A DNA stretch of 20,744 nt from assembly GCA_017650505.1 (NCBI GenBank), contig JAGCET010000050.1:1-20744 (forward strand), given 5' to 3'. The stretch comes from Alphaproteobacteria bacterium (lineage in GTDB: Bacteria > Pseudomonadota > Alphaproteobacteria > Rs-D84). Shown piece by piece: positions 14,284 through 20,744 of the stretch (positions are counted from its first letter, which is position 1; every line of letters starts with the position of its first letter). Both the position numbers and the translations under genes were made by a program. The notes under the pieces were generated by a model. The model was not told the DNA's origin. It did no database searches and saw nothing but the letters and a program-made list of their open reading frames with translations.

Positions 14284-15585
14284 TTAAATTTTCGAATTTA
14301 TTATGTCGTCTGATTTAATATATTCGGGCGATCCGGGTTTCAATTTTGTCTTGGCCCGACGCGCCAGTTCGCGTGCACGTTCGGGATTTTTCTGCAAACG
14401 ATAAAATTCCGCCATCGCCCAATCGGCGCGTCCGTCGTCCGAACCGTATGCGCGCGCCAACGTCCAATACGCCAACGGTGTGGGTGATGATAAATTTGCG
14501 CGCTTGCACAATTCAATGGCGCGTGCATTGTCCCCGTCGTGATTGCGCGCGGCCAAAACAATCGCCAATGCAGTTTCTATTTGTGGCGCGTTCTGTTTTA
14601 ATTCCAATGCACGTGTGTATGCCGCGATACTGTCGTCATAATGGCCGTATGAATATTCAATGTCGCCCAGTAATTCATAAAAATATGCCCCCGATGGATT
14701 GCGCGAAATCAGTGTGCGCACACCAACCAATGCTCCATCCAGATTTCCACCGCGCATATTCGCAATTGCACGTGCATATATTGCCGCATCTGATTTATCA
14801 GAATATGGATAAATCGTCCGTATACGCGATGAATCATCCAAGTATCCAACCAATTTTGCACGCACCAAATCATATTTAGCAATTGCGCCCGACGTGTCAG
14901 ATTTCAACTTTTCTGATTTATATGATGCCAATTTTTGACGCACGTTATTTAACCGTTCGGATGTCAAAGGATGATTTACCGCATTCGGATTTATACGTGA
15001 TTCAATGGCCGATGTCATCTGACTCATTTGTTCAAAAACGTCAATGAATCCGTTCGGATTATATCCGGCACGCGCCATCAAATCCATTCCCATATCATCG
15101 GCGATTCTTTCTTCGTCGCGCGAAAAAGACAGCAACGATTGTTTCGCAATTCCCGATGCGCCCGCCATAACACCTGCGCCCAATGACGGATTGCCACCCG
15201 CCACCATAAGGCCGATGCCCAATGCCTGAATCAACATTGTGCGACGCATCTCTGCCTCGATTGCCGCCGACATTTGCGCCATATGGCCGCCAATAGTGTG
15301 CCCCAATTCGTGTGCAATCACCGCGCGCAGTGCGTTTGGTGTGCGAATCCTTTTTAACAATCCGGTATAGATATAAATATCTTCTCCACCCATAACAAAT
15401 GCATTAAAATCATCATCATTCACAATAAAAATTCGCATGCGCGATGGTGAAATATTCGCCGCCGTTGCAATTGGTGAAACCAATTCGGTTATAACAGATT
15501 CTATTTCCGTGTCGTTTATCATCGATGCCGCATGTACCGGCACCACAAACAATAAACAAATCAAGAACACAAATATTTTACGCAT
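14284..15585 (-). CDS. BepA/YfgC-like periplasmic M48 metalloprotease with TPRs
   Basis: Periplasmic zinc protease/chaperone class that watches over outer-membrane protein assembly. Seen: 433 residues; signal peptide MRKIFVFLICLLFVVPVHA (cleavage near 19); zinc motif HELGH at 92-96; third ligand Glu159 in the SRDEERIADDMG stretch; a Gly-rich hydrophobic loop between them (about 118-148) as in BepA; and a C-terminal TPR array (about 250-415; e.g. GHYDDSIAAYTRALEL). Length is close to that of BepA. It starts 5 nt after the recG stop and so is the second gene of that operon. A role in quality control would suit an organism with a Slam barrel and other envelope proteins, but this link is inference. 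Confidence 0.88.
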   Translation of the reverse strand: MRKIFVFLICLLFVVPVHAASMINDTEIESVITELVSPIATAANISPSRMRIFIVNDDDFNAFVMGGEDIYIYTGLLKRIRTPNALRAVIAHELGHTIGGHMAQMSAAIEAEMRRTMLIQALGIGLMVAGGNPSLGAGVMAGASGIAKQSLLSFSRDEERIADDMGMDLMARAGYNPNGFIDVFEQMSQMTSAIESRINPNAVNHPLTSERLNNVRQKLASYKSEKLKSDTSGAIAKYDLVRAKLVGYLDDSSRIRTIYPYSDKSDAAIYARAIANMRGGNLDGALVGVRTLISRNPSGAYFYELLGDIEYSYGHYDDSIAAYTRALELKQNAPQIETALAIVLAARNHDGDNARAIELCKRANLSSPTPLAYWTLARAYGSDDGRADWAMAEFYRLQKNPERARELARRAKTKLKPGSPEYIKSDDIINSKI

Positions 15586-15590
15586 CTTCT

Positions 15591-17642
15591 TTATGCCCCC
15601 AATGTCGCCGTGCGACCAAATATGTACATCATGTCACGAACCCACGGTTCCACAACCACCATATCGGTTGCCGCCCGCATTGCCAATTTGAATAAATCCC
15701 GATGCTCACGATATGCGACAAAGTGATAGTTTATCCAACCGCTTTGGCGTGTGCCCAATAATTCGCCAACGCCGCGCATCATTAGATCTTGTTCGGCAAT
15801 CACGAACCCATCATCGGTTTCGCACAATACATCCAATCTTTTCAATCCATCGGGCGACACACCGTACCCGTACAGCAATATACAATAAGATGCCACATTG
15901 CCGCGACCAACACGACCACGCAATTGGTGCAACGCGGCAAGACCAAATCGGTCTGCATTTTCAATAACCATAATTGTAGCAGATGGCACGTCGATTCCAA
16001 CCTCTATGACCGTGGTTGCAACCAATATCTTAATATTTGAATTTGGATTGGCAAACTCTGTCATAATTTTATCGCGTTCTTCGCGCGGCATCTGACCATG
16101 CACCAATCCGACACAGGTAAAATTGCGTTTTAATTCTTCATATCGATGTTCGGCGGCCGTCGCATCAGATTCTTCTGATTCCACAACCCGTGGGCATACC
16201 CAAAAGACCTTTGCACCGTTCACAACCTGGGGGCGCAGTCGGTCAATCAAATTTTCAACACGCGCAATGGGTAGTTTGGTTGTTTTAATCGGTATGCGTC
16301 CGGCGGGTTTTTCATTTATAATCGAAATGTCCATATCACCGTATATCGTCATAGATAACGTTCGCGGAATCGGCGTTGCAGACAATGCCAAAACATCGGG
16401 GTTATTGCCCTTGGCCCGCAGTGCCTCGCGCTGGGCCACACCGAAACGATGTTGTTCATCAACAATGACCAATCCCAAATCTTTATATTCAACATCGTTG
16501 GAAAACAGCGCGTGCGTTCCAATAACCAAACGTGTTCGTCCCGACCGCAAAGACACCAATTTCTCGCGTCGCGATGCACCTTTGTCCCGACCACTTAAAA
16601 CATCACACACCAACCCCAATTTATCACACATGGTTTTCAGTTTTGCGAAGTGTTGTTGCGCCAATGTGTCTGTCGGTGCAAGTAAAGCCGTTTGTGCGCC
16701 AAATTCCGCCATCATCACGGTTGCCGCCATTGCGACCATTGTTTTGCCACAACCTACGTCCCCTTGGACAAGGCGCATCATTGGGCGCAGTTTTGCAAAA
16801 TCCGCCGCAATTTCATCGACAACGCGCCTTTGTGCACCCGTCAATTCAAACGGCAGCGATGCGTAAAATTTATCCAATAAATCATACTTCTTAGGCCGGA
16901 CCGCACGCCGATAGCGTTCGTCATTTCGATTGCGCCGTGAAACCGCGATCGCAACCTGGTGCGCAAGTAATTCAAAATATGCCAACTTCACAATATTATC
17001 AGACATCGGCACCAAATCCGCATTACTTTCGGCAAAGTGTGCATGTCGTAATGCACCAAAGAATTCAACAATGTGTTCATCTTCGCCAACCAATTTATCG
17101 GCCATCGCGGCAAAAACTTGATCGCGAACATTTGTAAAAGTTTTTTGTGTAATGCCTTCGCCCGAACGATAAATCGCCTGGACCCGGGGAATTTTATTCG
17201 CATTTTCGGGTTCTTCGATAAAGTCCGGATGATTTATCGTTGGCACGCGTCCCTGTTCTAATTTACCACTGATAATTCGCCACGAACCAATTGGCAACTT
17301 TTGAATCCAATAATCTAAATAGTTCACATTAAAAAATTGAATAACGATATTTTTGCCCGCACGGTCAACACAGTTTATACGTGTAGGACTGCGCCGACGA
17401 CCAAAGGTGCGCCCGGGTCGATGCGATTTAACATTGACCATAATTGTGACAACATCACCCGGCGTGGCCAAAGATATAGTATCGATAATTCCACGATCTT
17501 TGACATAGGCGGGTATATGCAGCATAAAATCCAATACACGTCGCCCGCCAAGCAAATCGGCGAACCGCGTCGCCAAAACCGGCCCGACCCCGCGCACGAA
17601 TTGCAGGTCGGTATTCAAAAAATCGAACAGTTCTTTTTTCAT
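15591..17642 (-). CDS. recG: ATP-dependent DNA helicase RecG
   Basis: Remodels stalled replication forks and Holliday junctions. Seen: 683 residues from ATG 17642. An N-terminal helical/wedge region includes an OB fold (about 60-150) and is followed by superfamily 2 helicase motifs: Walker A GDVGCGKT (about 294-301), DEQH in VIVDEQHRFG, SATPIPRTL, and QLRGRVGRG near the end. Length is close to E. coli RecG. The frame extends to a TTG at 17675, but the added residues look unlike RecG, so the ATG is preferred. There is no good ribosome site before either, so the mRNA may be nearly leaderless. The first 16 codons and the upstream DNA are duplicated at 18782-18924. It is the first gene of an operon with the M48 protease. 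Confidence 0.93.
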   Translation of the reverse strand: MKKELFDFLNTDLQFVRGVGPVLATRFADLLGGRRVLDFMLHIPAYVKDRGIIDTISLATPGDVVTIMVNVKSHRPGRTFGRRRSPTRINCVDRAGKNIVIQFFNVNYLDYWIQKLPIGSWRIISGKLEQGRVPTINHPDFIEEPENANKIPRVQAIYRSGEGITQKTFTNVRDQVFAAMADKLVGEDEHIVEFFGALRHAHFAESNADLVPMSDNIVKLAYFELLAHQVAIAVSRRNRNDERYRRAVRPKKYDLLDKFYASLPFELTGAQRRVVDEIAADFAKLRPMMRLVQGDVGCGKTMVAMAATVMMAEFGAQTALLAPTDTLAQQHFAKLKTMCDKLGLVCDVLSGRDKGASRREKLVSLRSGRTRLVIGTHALFSNDVEYKDLGLVIVDEQHRFGVAQREALRAKGNNPDVLALSATPIPRTLSMTIYGDMDISIINEKPAGRIPIKTTKLPIARVENLIDRLRPQVVNGAKVFWVCPRVVESEESDATAAEHRYEELKRNFTCVGLVHGQMPREERDKIMTEFANPNSNIKILVATTVIEVGIDVPSATIMVIENADRFGLAALHQLRGRVGRGNVASYCILLYGYGVSPDGLKRLDVLCETDDGFVIAEQDLMMRGVGELLGTRQSGWINYHFVAYREHRDLFKLAMRAATDMVVVEPWVRDMMYIFGRTATLGA

Positions 17643-17734
17643 CCGTTTTAAAATTACTAAATTTTTGCAACCCAAGGCAAGTGGAAATAAAAATTTATAC
17701 TTGGGTGCTTGACATTTGTATTTTTTGTGCTATA
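17593..17734. repeat. 142-bp direct repeat, copy 1 (recG 5' end plus divergent promoter)
   Basis: Matches 18782-18924 with one substitution (T17716 versus C18905) and one extra T in a T-run. It contains the first 16-17 codons of recG, its upstream region, and the promoter that fires away from recG. Internal ACCCAAG (17670-17676) and CTTGGGT (17700-17706) form a perfect 7-bp inverted repeat next to the -35 box. Confidence 0.95.
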
Positions 17735-17736
17735 AT
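17709..17736 (+). promoter_or_regulatory. Strong promoter of the first cassette gene
   Basis: TTGACA (17709-17714), 16 nt, TATAAT (17731-17736). Both boxes are consensus. The -35 overlaps the end of the CTTGGGTGCTTG half of an inverted repeat (17670-17711), a possible operator. Confidence 0.75.
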
Positions 17737-17771
17737 GATAGGGTATCAAGAAAACAAAAAAAGGATAAAAA

Positions 17772-18671
17772 ATGGCAAATAACAAAAAAATAACCTTTGG
17801 AATGATTGTTTTACTTTTGGCACTCTCTTTGGGCGCACAATCTTGTAAACAACAAACCCAGGTATGTAAAAAAACAAAATCGGAAAAAACAATCAAAGAT
17901 TTAGCCCGTCAAATACAAGAGTTAACACAGCAAACAGAGCAAGACATTTGTGATTCTGTATGCAAAGCAACAGGTATCTGTGAGAAATCCACAAAATATA
18001 TTGACGTGACTGCTCAAGAACGTATAGATGCTGCAGATATGAAACTTTACCGTTTGCGCGTCGAAGCGGTTACCCCAATTCGGAATCAATATCCACTGAC
18101 TATGTTCTTTACACCCAAAGATTTGGAGCGCATAAACACAAATATTCGGTCACGCGCCGCAGCATGCATACTTGTTGATGATATGCAAAATATTGATCAC
18201 GGATGCTATAAATATTCGTGTTATGAACTTTTGAGAAATCCGCTTTATCCAGGCGAGAGTATTTACACTCTTGAAAGTGTCATGAATACATTAGATTATC
18301 TAGAACGCAGACCAGATAAATCCAGTATGAGGGATTTTATGAATAATATAACTTGCTGCACCCAGGTGCCGAATGAAAATCCAGTGGTACAGATGAAACA
18401 GGACGGCAGATTATTGTTCACAAATCAAACGGCGCAAGCATTGTATAATCAATATCTACAAGAGACAAATTTTGATGACATTGATCAAAAGTACATATTG
18501 AATAATCCAGAACTTGCATCACGTTATTACGAATGTATTGTGGCGCAGAAAAAGGCAGCCGAACTTGGAGCAAAAGTTCATAAAATTGAAGAATGTTTTT
18601 ATCAAAAACAGCAACGCAAAAAAGACATCCTTTGGTCTACAGCATTGCAACAATTAGAACAAGGCAAATAA
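17772..18671 (+). CDS. Unknown Cys-rich exported protein, possible lipoprotein (cassette gene 1)
   Basis: Not recognised. Seen: 299 residues with an N-terminal export signal (NNKKITFGMIVLLLALSLG) followed by AQSC at about 22-25. This could be a lipobox, though Ala at -3 is not typical. A Lys/Gln-rich helical stretch follows (about 28-55). About a dozen Cys occur, several in pairs or tight groups (CDSVC, CYKYSC, CC), and the C-terminus is Gln/Lys-rich. Disulfide-bonded periplasmic or outer-membrane placement is likely. AAAAAAGG lies 7 nt before the ATG. Base use is more AT-rich than the housekeeping neighbours. It is the only gene in its unit, between repeat copy 1 and a strong terminator; the following unit has the same frame around a different gene. 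Confidence 0.68.
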   Translation: MANNKKITFGMIVLLLALSLGAQSCKQQTQVCKKTKSEKTIKDLARQIQELTQQTEQDICDSVCKATGICEKSTKYIDVTAQERIDAADMKLYRLRVEAVTPIRNQYPLTMFFTPKDLERINTNIRSRAAACILVDDMQNIDHGCYKYSCYELLRNPLYPGESIYTLESVMNTLDYLERRPDKSSMRDFMNNITCCTQVPNENPVVQMKQDGRLLFTNQTAQALYNQYLQETNFDDIDQKYILNNPELASRYYECIVAQKKAAELGAKVHKIEECFYQKQQRKKDILWSTALQQLEQGK

Positions 18672-18691
18672 CTCTAACATTGCACAATAAT

Positions 18692-18717
18692 AAAAATACC
18701 CCGTTCGGGGTATTTTT
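18692..18717 (+). terminator. Intrinsic terminator after cassette gene 1
   Basis: A perfect 12-bp hairpin with core TACCCCG-TT-CGGGGTA and flanking A and T runs. The hairpin and its flanks (18686-18718) are identical to the terminator of cassette gene 2. Confidence 0.9.
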
Positions 18718-18760
18718 TTTGTATTGTTATCGTCAAAAATGCAGTGGAAAATTTGTTACC

Positions 18761-18787
18761 TTAATACGCACCAAACACGGCCGCACG
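18761..18787 (-). pseudogene. 3'-terminal remnant of a surface-protein gene
   Basis: On the minus strand this reads RAAVFGAY then a stop. The 823-residue surface protein ends FRAAVFGSYAR then a stop, with closely similar codons. Upstream in the same frame the homology ends where the recG duplicate begins (18782), so only the tail survives. It overlaps the repeat by a few bases, which may mark the junction. Confidence 0.5.
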
Positions 18788-18831
18788 AATTGCAGGTCGG
18801 TATTCAAAAAATCGAACAGTTCTTTTTTCAT
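18782..18831 (-). pseudogene. recG: Duplicated 5' fragment of recG
   Basis: Starts at an ATG (18831) and encodes MKKELFDFLNTDLQFV, identical to the RecG N-terminus, then runs into unrelated sequence with a stop at 18733. It cannot make a functional protein. It marks the recG side of the duplicated segment. Confidence 0.88.
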
Positions 18832-18924
18832 CCGTTTTAAAATTACTAAATTTTTGCAACCCAAGGCAAGTGGAAATAAAAATTTATACTTGGGTGCTTG
18901 ACATCTGTATTTTTTTGTGCTATA
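18782..18924. repeat. 143-bp direct repeat, copy 2
   Basis: Near-identical to 17593-17734, offset by 1189 bp. Homology starts at CGCACGAA and stops just inside the -10 box of the promoter. Confidence 0.95.
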
Positions 18925-18926
18925 TT
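18898..18926 (+). promoter_or_regulatory. Promoter of the second cassette gene
   Basis: TTGACA (18898-18903), 17 nt, TATATT (18921-18926). The extra T in the spacer and the altered -10 make it slightly different from copy 1, so the two units may differ in strength. Confidence 0.7.
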
Positions 18927-18958
18927 TCTGGCACAGAATAAAAAACAAAGGATTAAAG

Positions 18959-19735
18959 ATGGGATTTTTAAAAGATTTGTTTTCAAAAAAACAACAATCA
19001 AACCCGGAACCGGCAATCGAAACGGAATCGAACGGTCAAGAAGTTCAACAATTAGCTTATGATCATTTCGCGGCACGGTTATCAGAATTGCAAAGTCTTG
19101 AACTTCCAGACGACAAGCGTATCGTAGTTGACAGATTTACCGATAACTTTGGCAATAAGTATTTTGACCTGTACAATGCCGCAACAAAACGTAGCTTATT
19201 TGTGCTCGATACGACTAACCATAACGTAATGTTTTATGACTACGAATTTCTTATTAGTACGTTTGGTTTTGATCCAAAACCAATCGATCTTTATCTCAAG
19301 GCAAAAAAATTTGATCCGATATTAAATCAGGCCGCCGAAAGCCAAAGGGAGTGGAACTGGGAACCATATTGTGAAGACAGAATACTATACAAGCATTTAA
19401 CAAGTATATTAAAAAGACCGTATGACATTTGCATAGACCGGGTCGGCATGGAAAGGGGGTGGGGCGATTACATTGTCAAGACACCAAATGACAAGATTTT
19501 GTTTCGCCAAGTGTTGGTGAATCAAAGACTGGAAATTATTTCCGGTGCGCATGAGTGTACAAATTTACCACATGATGAAATCCGCACAAAAACAGATTTG
19601 CCGGTTATCAATATACCACAAAGCAGAAAATACGAAATATCTGATATGTTGGATTTACTTTATACCGCCAGGGAAAAATGCAGCCAGAATGGGTTGAAAG
19701 ATATTATGTATTTTTCTAAGTGTGCTGGTAGATAA
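18959..19735 (+). CDS. Unknown 258-aa cytoplasmic protein (cassette gene 2)
   Basis: Not recognised. Seen: 258 residues from ATG 18959, with AAAGG 7 nt upstream; the frame opens earlier at 18917, but that start is in the promoter. The N-terminus (MGFLKDLFSKKQQ) is a short amphipathic Lys-rich helix that might touch a membrane. A polar Glu/Asn/Gln linker follows, then a globular alpha/beta part rich in aromatic and acidic residues (e.g. NKYFDLYNA, REWNWEPYCED, GMERGWGDYIV). No signal peptide, and only a few Cys. It shows no resemblance to cassette gene 1 even though both sit between the same repeat and the same terminator. Confidence 0.68.
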   Translation: MGFLKDLFSKKQQSNPEPAIETESNGQEVQQLAYDHFAARLSELQSLELPDDKRIVVDRFTDNFGNKYFDLYNAATKRSLFVLDTTNHNVMFYDYEFLISTFGFDPKPIDLYLKAKKFDPILNQAAESQREWNWEPYCEDRILYKHLTSILKRPYDICIDRVGMERGWGDYIVKTPNDKILFRQVLVNQRLEIISGAHECTNLPHDEIRTKTDLPVINIPQSRKYEISDMLDLLYTAREKCSQNGLKDIMYFSKCAGR

Positions 19736-19770
19736 TTTGTGTTTTTATGTAGATCATGGATATTAATAAT

Positions 19771-19796
19771 AAAAATACCCCGTTCGGGGTATTTTT
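19771..19796. terminator. Intrinsic terminator after cassette gene 2
   Basis: Identical to 18692-18717: perfect hairpin with TACCCCG-TT-CGGGGTA core. A and T runs on both sides let it work in either direction, so it may also end the convergent gene at 19858. Confidence 0.88.
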
Positions 19797-19857
19797 TATA
19801 TTTCACACACATAACTAAACTAAGAATCATCTTAAAATACAGTGATGATAAAAATGT

Positions 19858-20394
19858 TTATTTTGTAATTGCGTGTTGACTGGTTAACAACAATGTCTTT
19901 ATATTATCCAATTGCTGAAAGAGTGTATTTTTGTCCGCCGTTCCCTGTGGGCTAAGCAGTGCATCTGGGGCCTCTAAAATATACTTTTCTAAAAAATATA
20001 CGGAATTGTTAATAGATTCTACATATGGGTTGGTAAATGTTTTGCCACCGGCCTTGGCCATTATTGCATTGTATAAATCGATATAGCCTTGTTTAAATTC
20101 CTTTGAATATTTACTAATCTGGATTGGAATGTGCAATGTTGTTCCGGTTTCGGTAAATACAAGTTCTTGCCCGAATCCACGCGAGTGTTCGTCAAGGCGC
20201 GCAACCTCAATATGTTGAAGTCTATATGGTCCAAACGTGTAAAACGTCGAAAAATCATGATTGTACTTGTATGAATAAATATCACTATCATCCGTACGCA
20301 TTTGGCCTTCGGGATAAGATACCGTGACCGGATTCGCCGCCAATGCGGCATACATATCAATAACGTGTGTATCAAGTATGGGTTGTGGTTTCAT
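19858..20394 (-). CDS. Unknown 178-aa protein
   Basis: Not recognised. Seen: 178 residues, no signal peptide or membrane helix; a central beta-rich part (IYSYKYNHDFSTFYTFGPY, GTTLHIPIQIS) between helical ends. AAAAAGG lies 8 nt before the ATG, and a TATAAT box (20431-20426, minus strand) is about 35 nt upstream with only a weak -35. It converges with cassette gene 2 and diverges from tRNA-His. It may belong to the same accessory segment between recG and the tRNA. Confidence 0.65.
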   Translation of the reverse strand: MKPQPILDTHVIDMYAALAANPVTVSYPEGQMRTDDSDIYSYKYNHDFSTFYTFGPYRLQHIEVARLDEHSRGFGQELVFTETGTTLHIPIQISKYSKEFKQGYIDLYNAIMAKAGGKTFTNPYVESINNSVYFLEKYILEAPDALLSPQGTADKNTLFQQLDNIKTLLLTSQHAITK

Positions 20395-20461
20395 TTGTGT
20401 ACCTTTTTGTTTCGATTTTGTAACGATTATAGACGTTTTTTTGCAGATTTAAAGAAAAAAC

Positions 20462-20490
20462 TTGAAAATCCAAGATTGTGGTGTTAGAAT
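20462..20490 (+). promoter_or_regulatory. Promoter of tRNA-His
   Basis: TTGAAA (20462-20467), 17 nt, TAGAAT (20485-20490). Start expected near 20497, a few bases before the tRNA. The CCCCC just after the -10 may act as a discriminator. Confidence 0.65.
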
Positions 20491-20503
20491 TCCCCCTGCA
20501 CAT

Positions 20504-20581
20504 GGCGGATGTAGCTCAGTTGGTTAGAGCGTCGGTTTGTGGTACCGAATGTCGCCGGTTCGAATCCGGTCATCCGCCCCA
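20504..20581 (+). tRNA. tRNA-His (GTG)
   Basis: Complete cloverleaf: acceptor GCGGATG/CATCCGC with the extra G at -1 (20504) opposite C73, the hallmark of tRNA-His. D arm GCTC/GAGC, anticodon stem TCGGT/ACCGA with loop TTGTGGT and anticodon GTG at 20539-20541, T arm GCCGG/CCGGT-type with TTCGAAT loop. CCA (20579-20581) is encoded. Confidence 0.97.
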
Positions 20582-20587
20582 GAATTC

Positions 20588-20613
20588 AAAAATGCCCCAA
20601 ATAGGGCATTTTT
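20588..20613 (+). terminator. Intrinsic terminator after tRNA-His
   Basis: AAAAATGCCC (20588-20597), loop CAAATA, GGGCATTTTT (20604-20613). A 10-bp perfect stem with T-run, 7 nt after the tRNA. Confidence 0.85.
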
Positions 20614-20744
20614 AAATTCCATGGACGGATCGGATGAGAACCGGAGGTTCGACACGATAGTTGACGAGAACGAATGAAATGAAGTTCGAGTCTTACGTGT
20701 GGAAGGGCCCCATCTCGCCGCAGGCGGATGGGATGTGCAATCCG
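20614..20744. other. GC-rich structured segment at the window end
   Basis: More GC-rich than its surroundings, with GAACC-GGA-GGTTC near 20649-20661 and a longer hairpin of CCCATCTCGCC against GGCGGATGGG near 20710-20732. A frame from ATG 20679 (MKFESYVWKGP...) is open to the window edge but has no ribosome site. It may be a palindromic intergenic repeat or the start of something cut off by the window. Not a tRNA. Confidence 0.35.

Noticed and set aside
16123..16866. Plus-strand frame of 247 codons inside recG
   Set aside because: Antisense shadow of the well-supported recG helicase motifs.
17643..17675. TTG start giving RecG eleven extra residues
   Set aside because: The added residues do not look like a RecG N-terminus and there is no ribosome site; ATG 17642 gives the normal length.
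18733..18948. Minus-strand frame containing the recG N-terminus as a separate gene
   Set aside because: It is the duplicated 5' fragment of recG running into unrelated sequence, with upstream residues coming from the promoter region.
20621..20744. Second tRNA or tmRNA after tRNA-His
   Set aside because: A GGTTCGA string suggested a T arm, but no acceptor, anticodon or matching stems can be built around it.
1..20744. CRISPR array or transposase/integrase
   Set aside because: No regularly spaced repeats and no catalytic motif of a known mobile-element enzyme found on either strand.

Overview
The window is a moderately AT-rich chromosomal segment from a Gram-negative bacterium. Outer-membrane logic is visible in a lipoprotein with its surface-assembly partner, a periplasmic M48 protease and several exported Cys-rich proteins. 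The gene set and style suggest an uncultured, host-associated lineage, possibly alphaproteobacterial: Cys-rich surface proteins, AAAAGG-type ribosome sites, small genome-style spacing. I cannot prove the taxonomy from this sequence.

Layout. 54-3322 (+) holds a TbpB-like surface lipoprotein followed by a Slam (surface lipoprotein assembly modifier). 3319-4092 (-) is a two-gene unit: a HAD-type phosphatase and a 64-residue protein of unknown role. 4117-5103 is a disturbed stretch: hairpins, an AGTGGTTAGTG repeat, a GC-rich palindrome cluster and the 3' part of a Cys-rich surface protein that has lost its 5' end. 5109-8106 (+) is a lysS operon. It has a strong promoter, a possible Lys-containing leader peptide, a terminator-like hairpin in the leader, lysS (class II), and 2 nt later a protein with a RelA/SpoT-like nucleotidyltransferase region. 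8237-8581 is a cold-shock-domain protein. 8672-10221 is lemA plus an unknown partner. 10285-13412 (-) holds two exported proteins that share a phage-fibre-like module; the larger carries four Cys/Trp repeats. 13562-14281 is rph (RNase PH), convergent with an operon of recG and a BepA-like M48 protease.

The most unusual region is 17593-19797. The first codons of recG plus its upstream region (about 142 bp, including a divergent TTGACA/TATAAT promoter) are repeated almost exactly 1189 bp away. Each copy drives a different, apparently unrelated gene, and each gene ends in the same hairpin terminator. The second copy is fused to the last eight codons of a vanished surface-protein gene. This looks like a cassette duplication with cargo exchange. 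The window closes with an unknown gene, a tRNA-His with promoter and terminator, and a GC-rich structured tail.

No CRISPR array, transposase, integrase or rRNA was seen.
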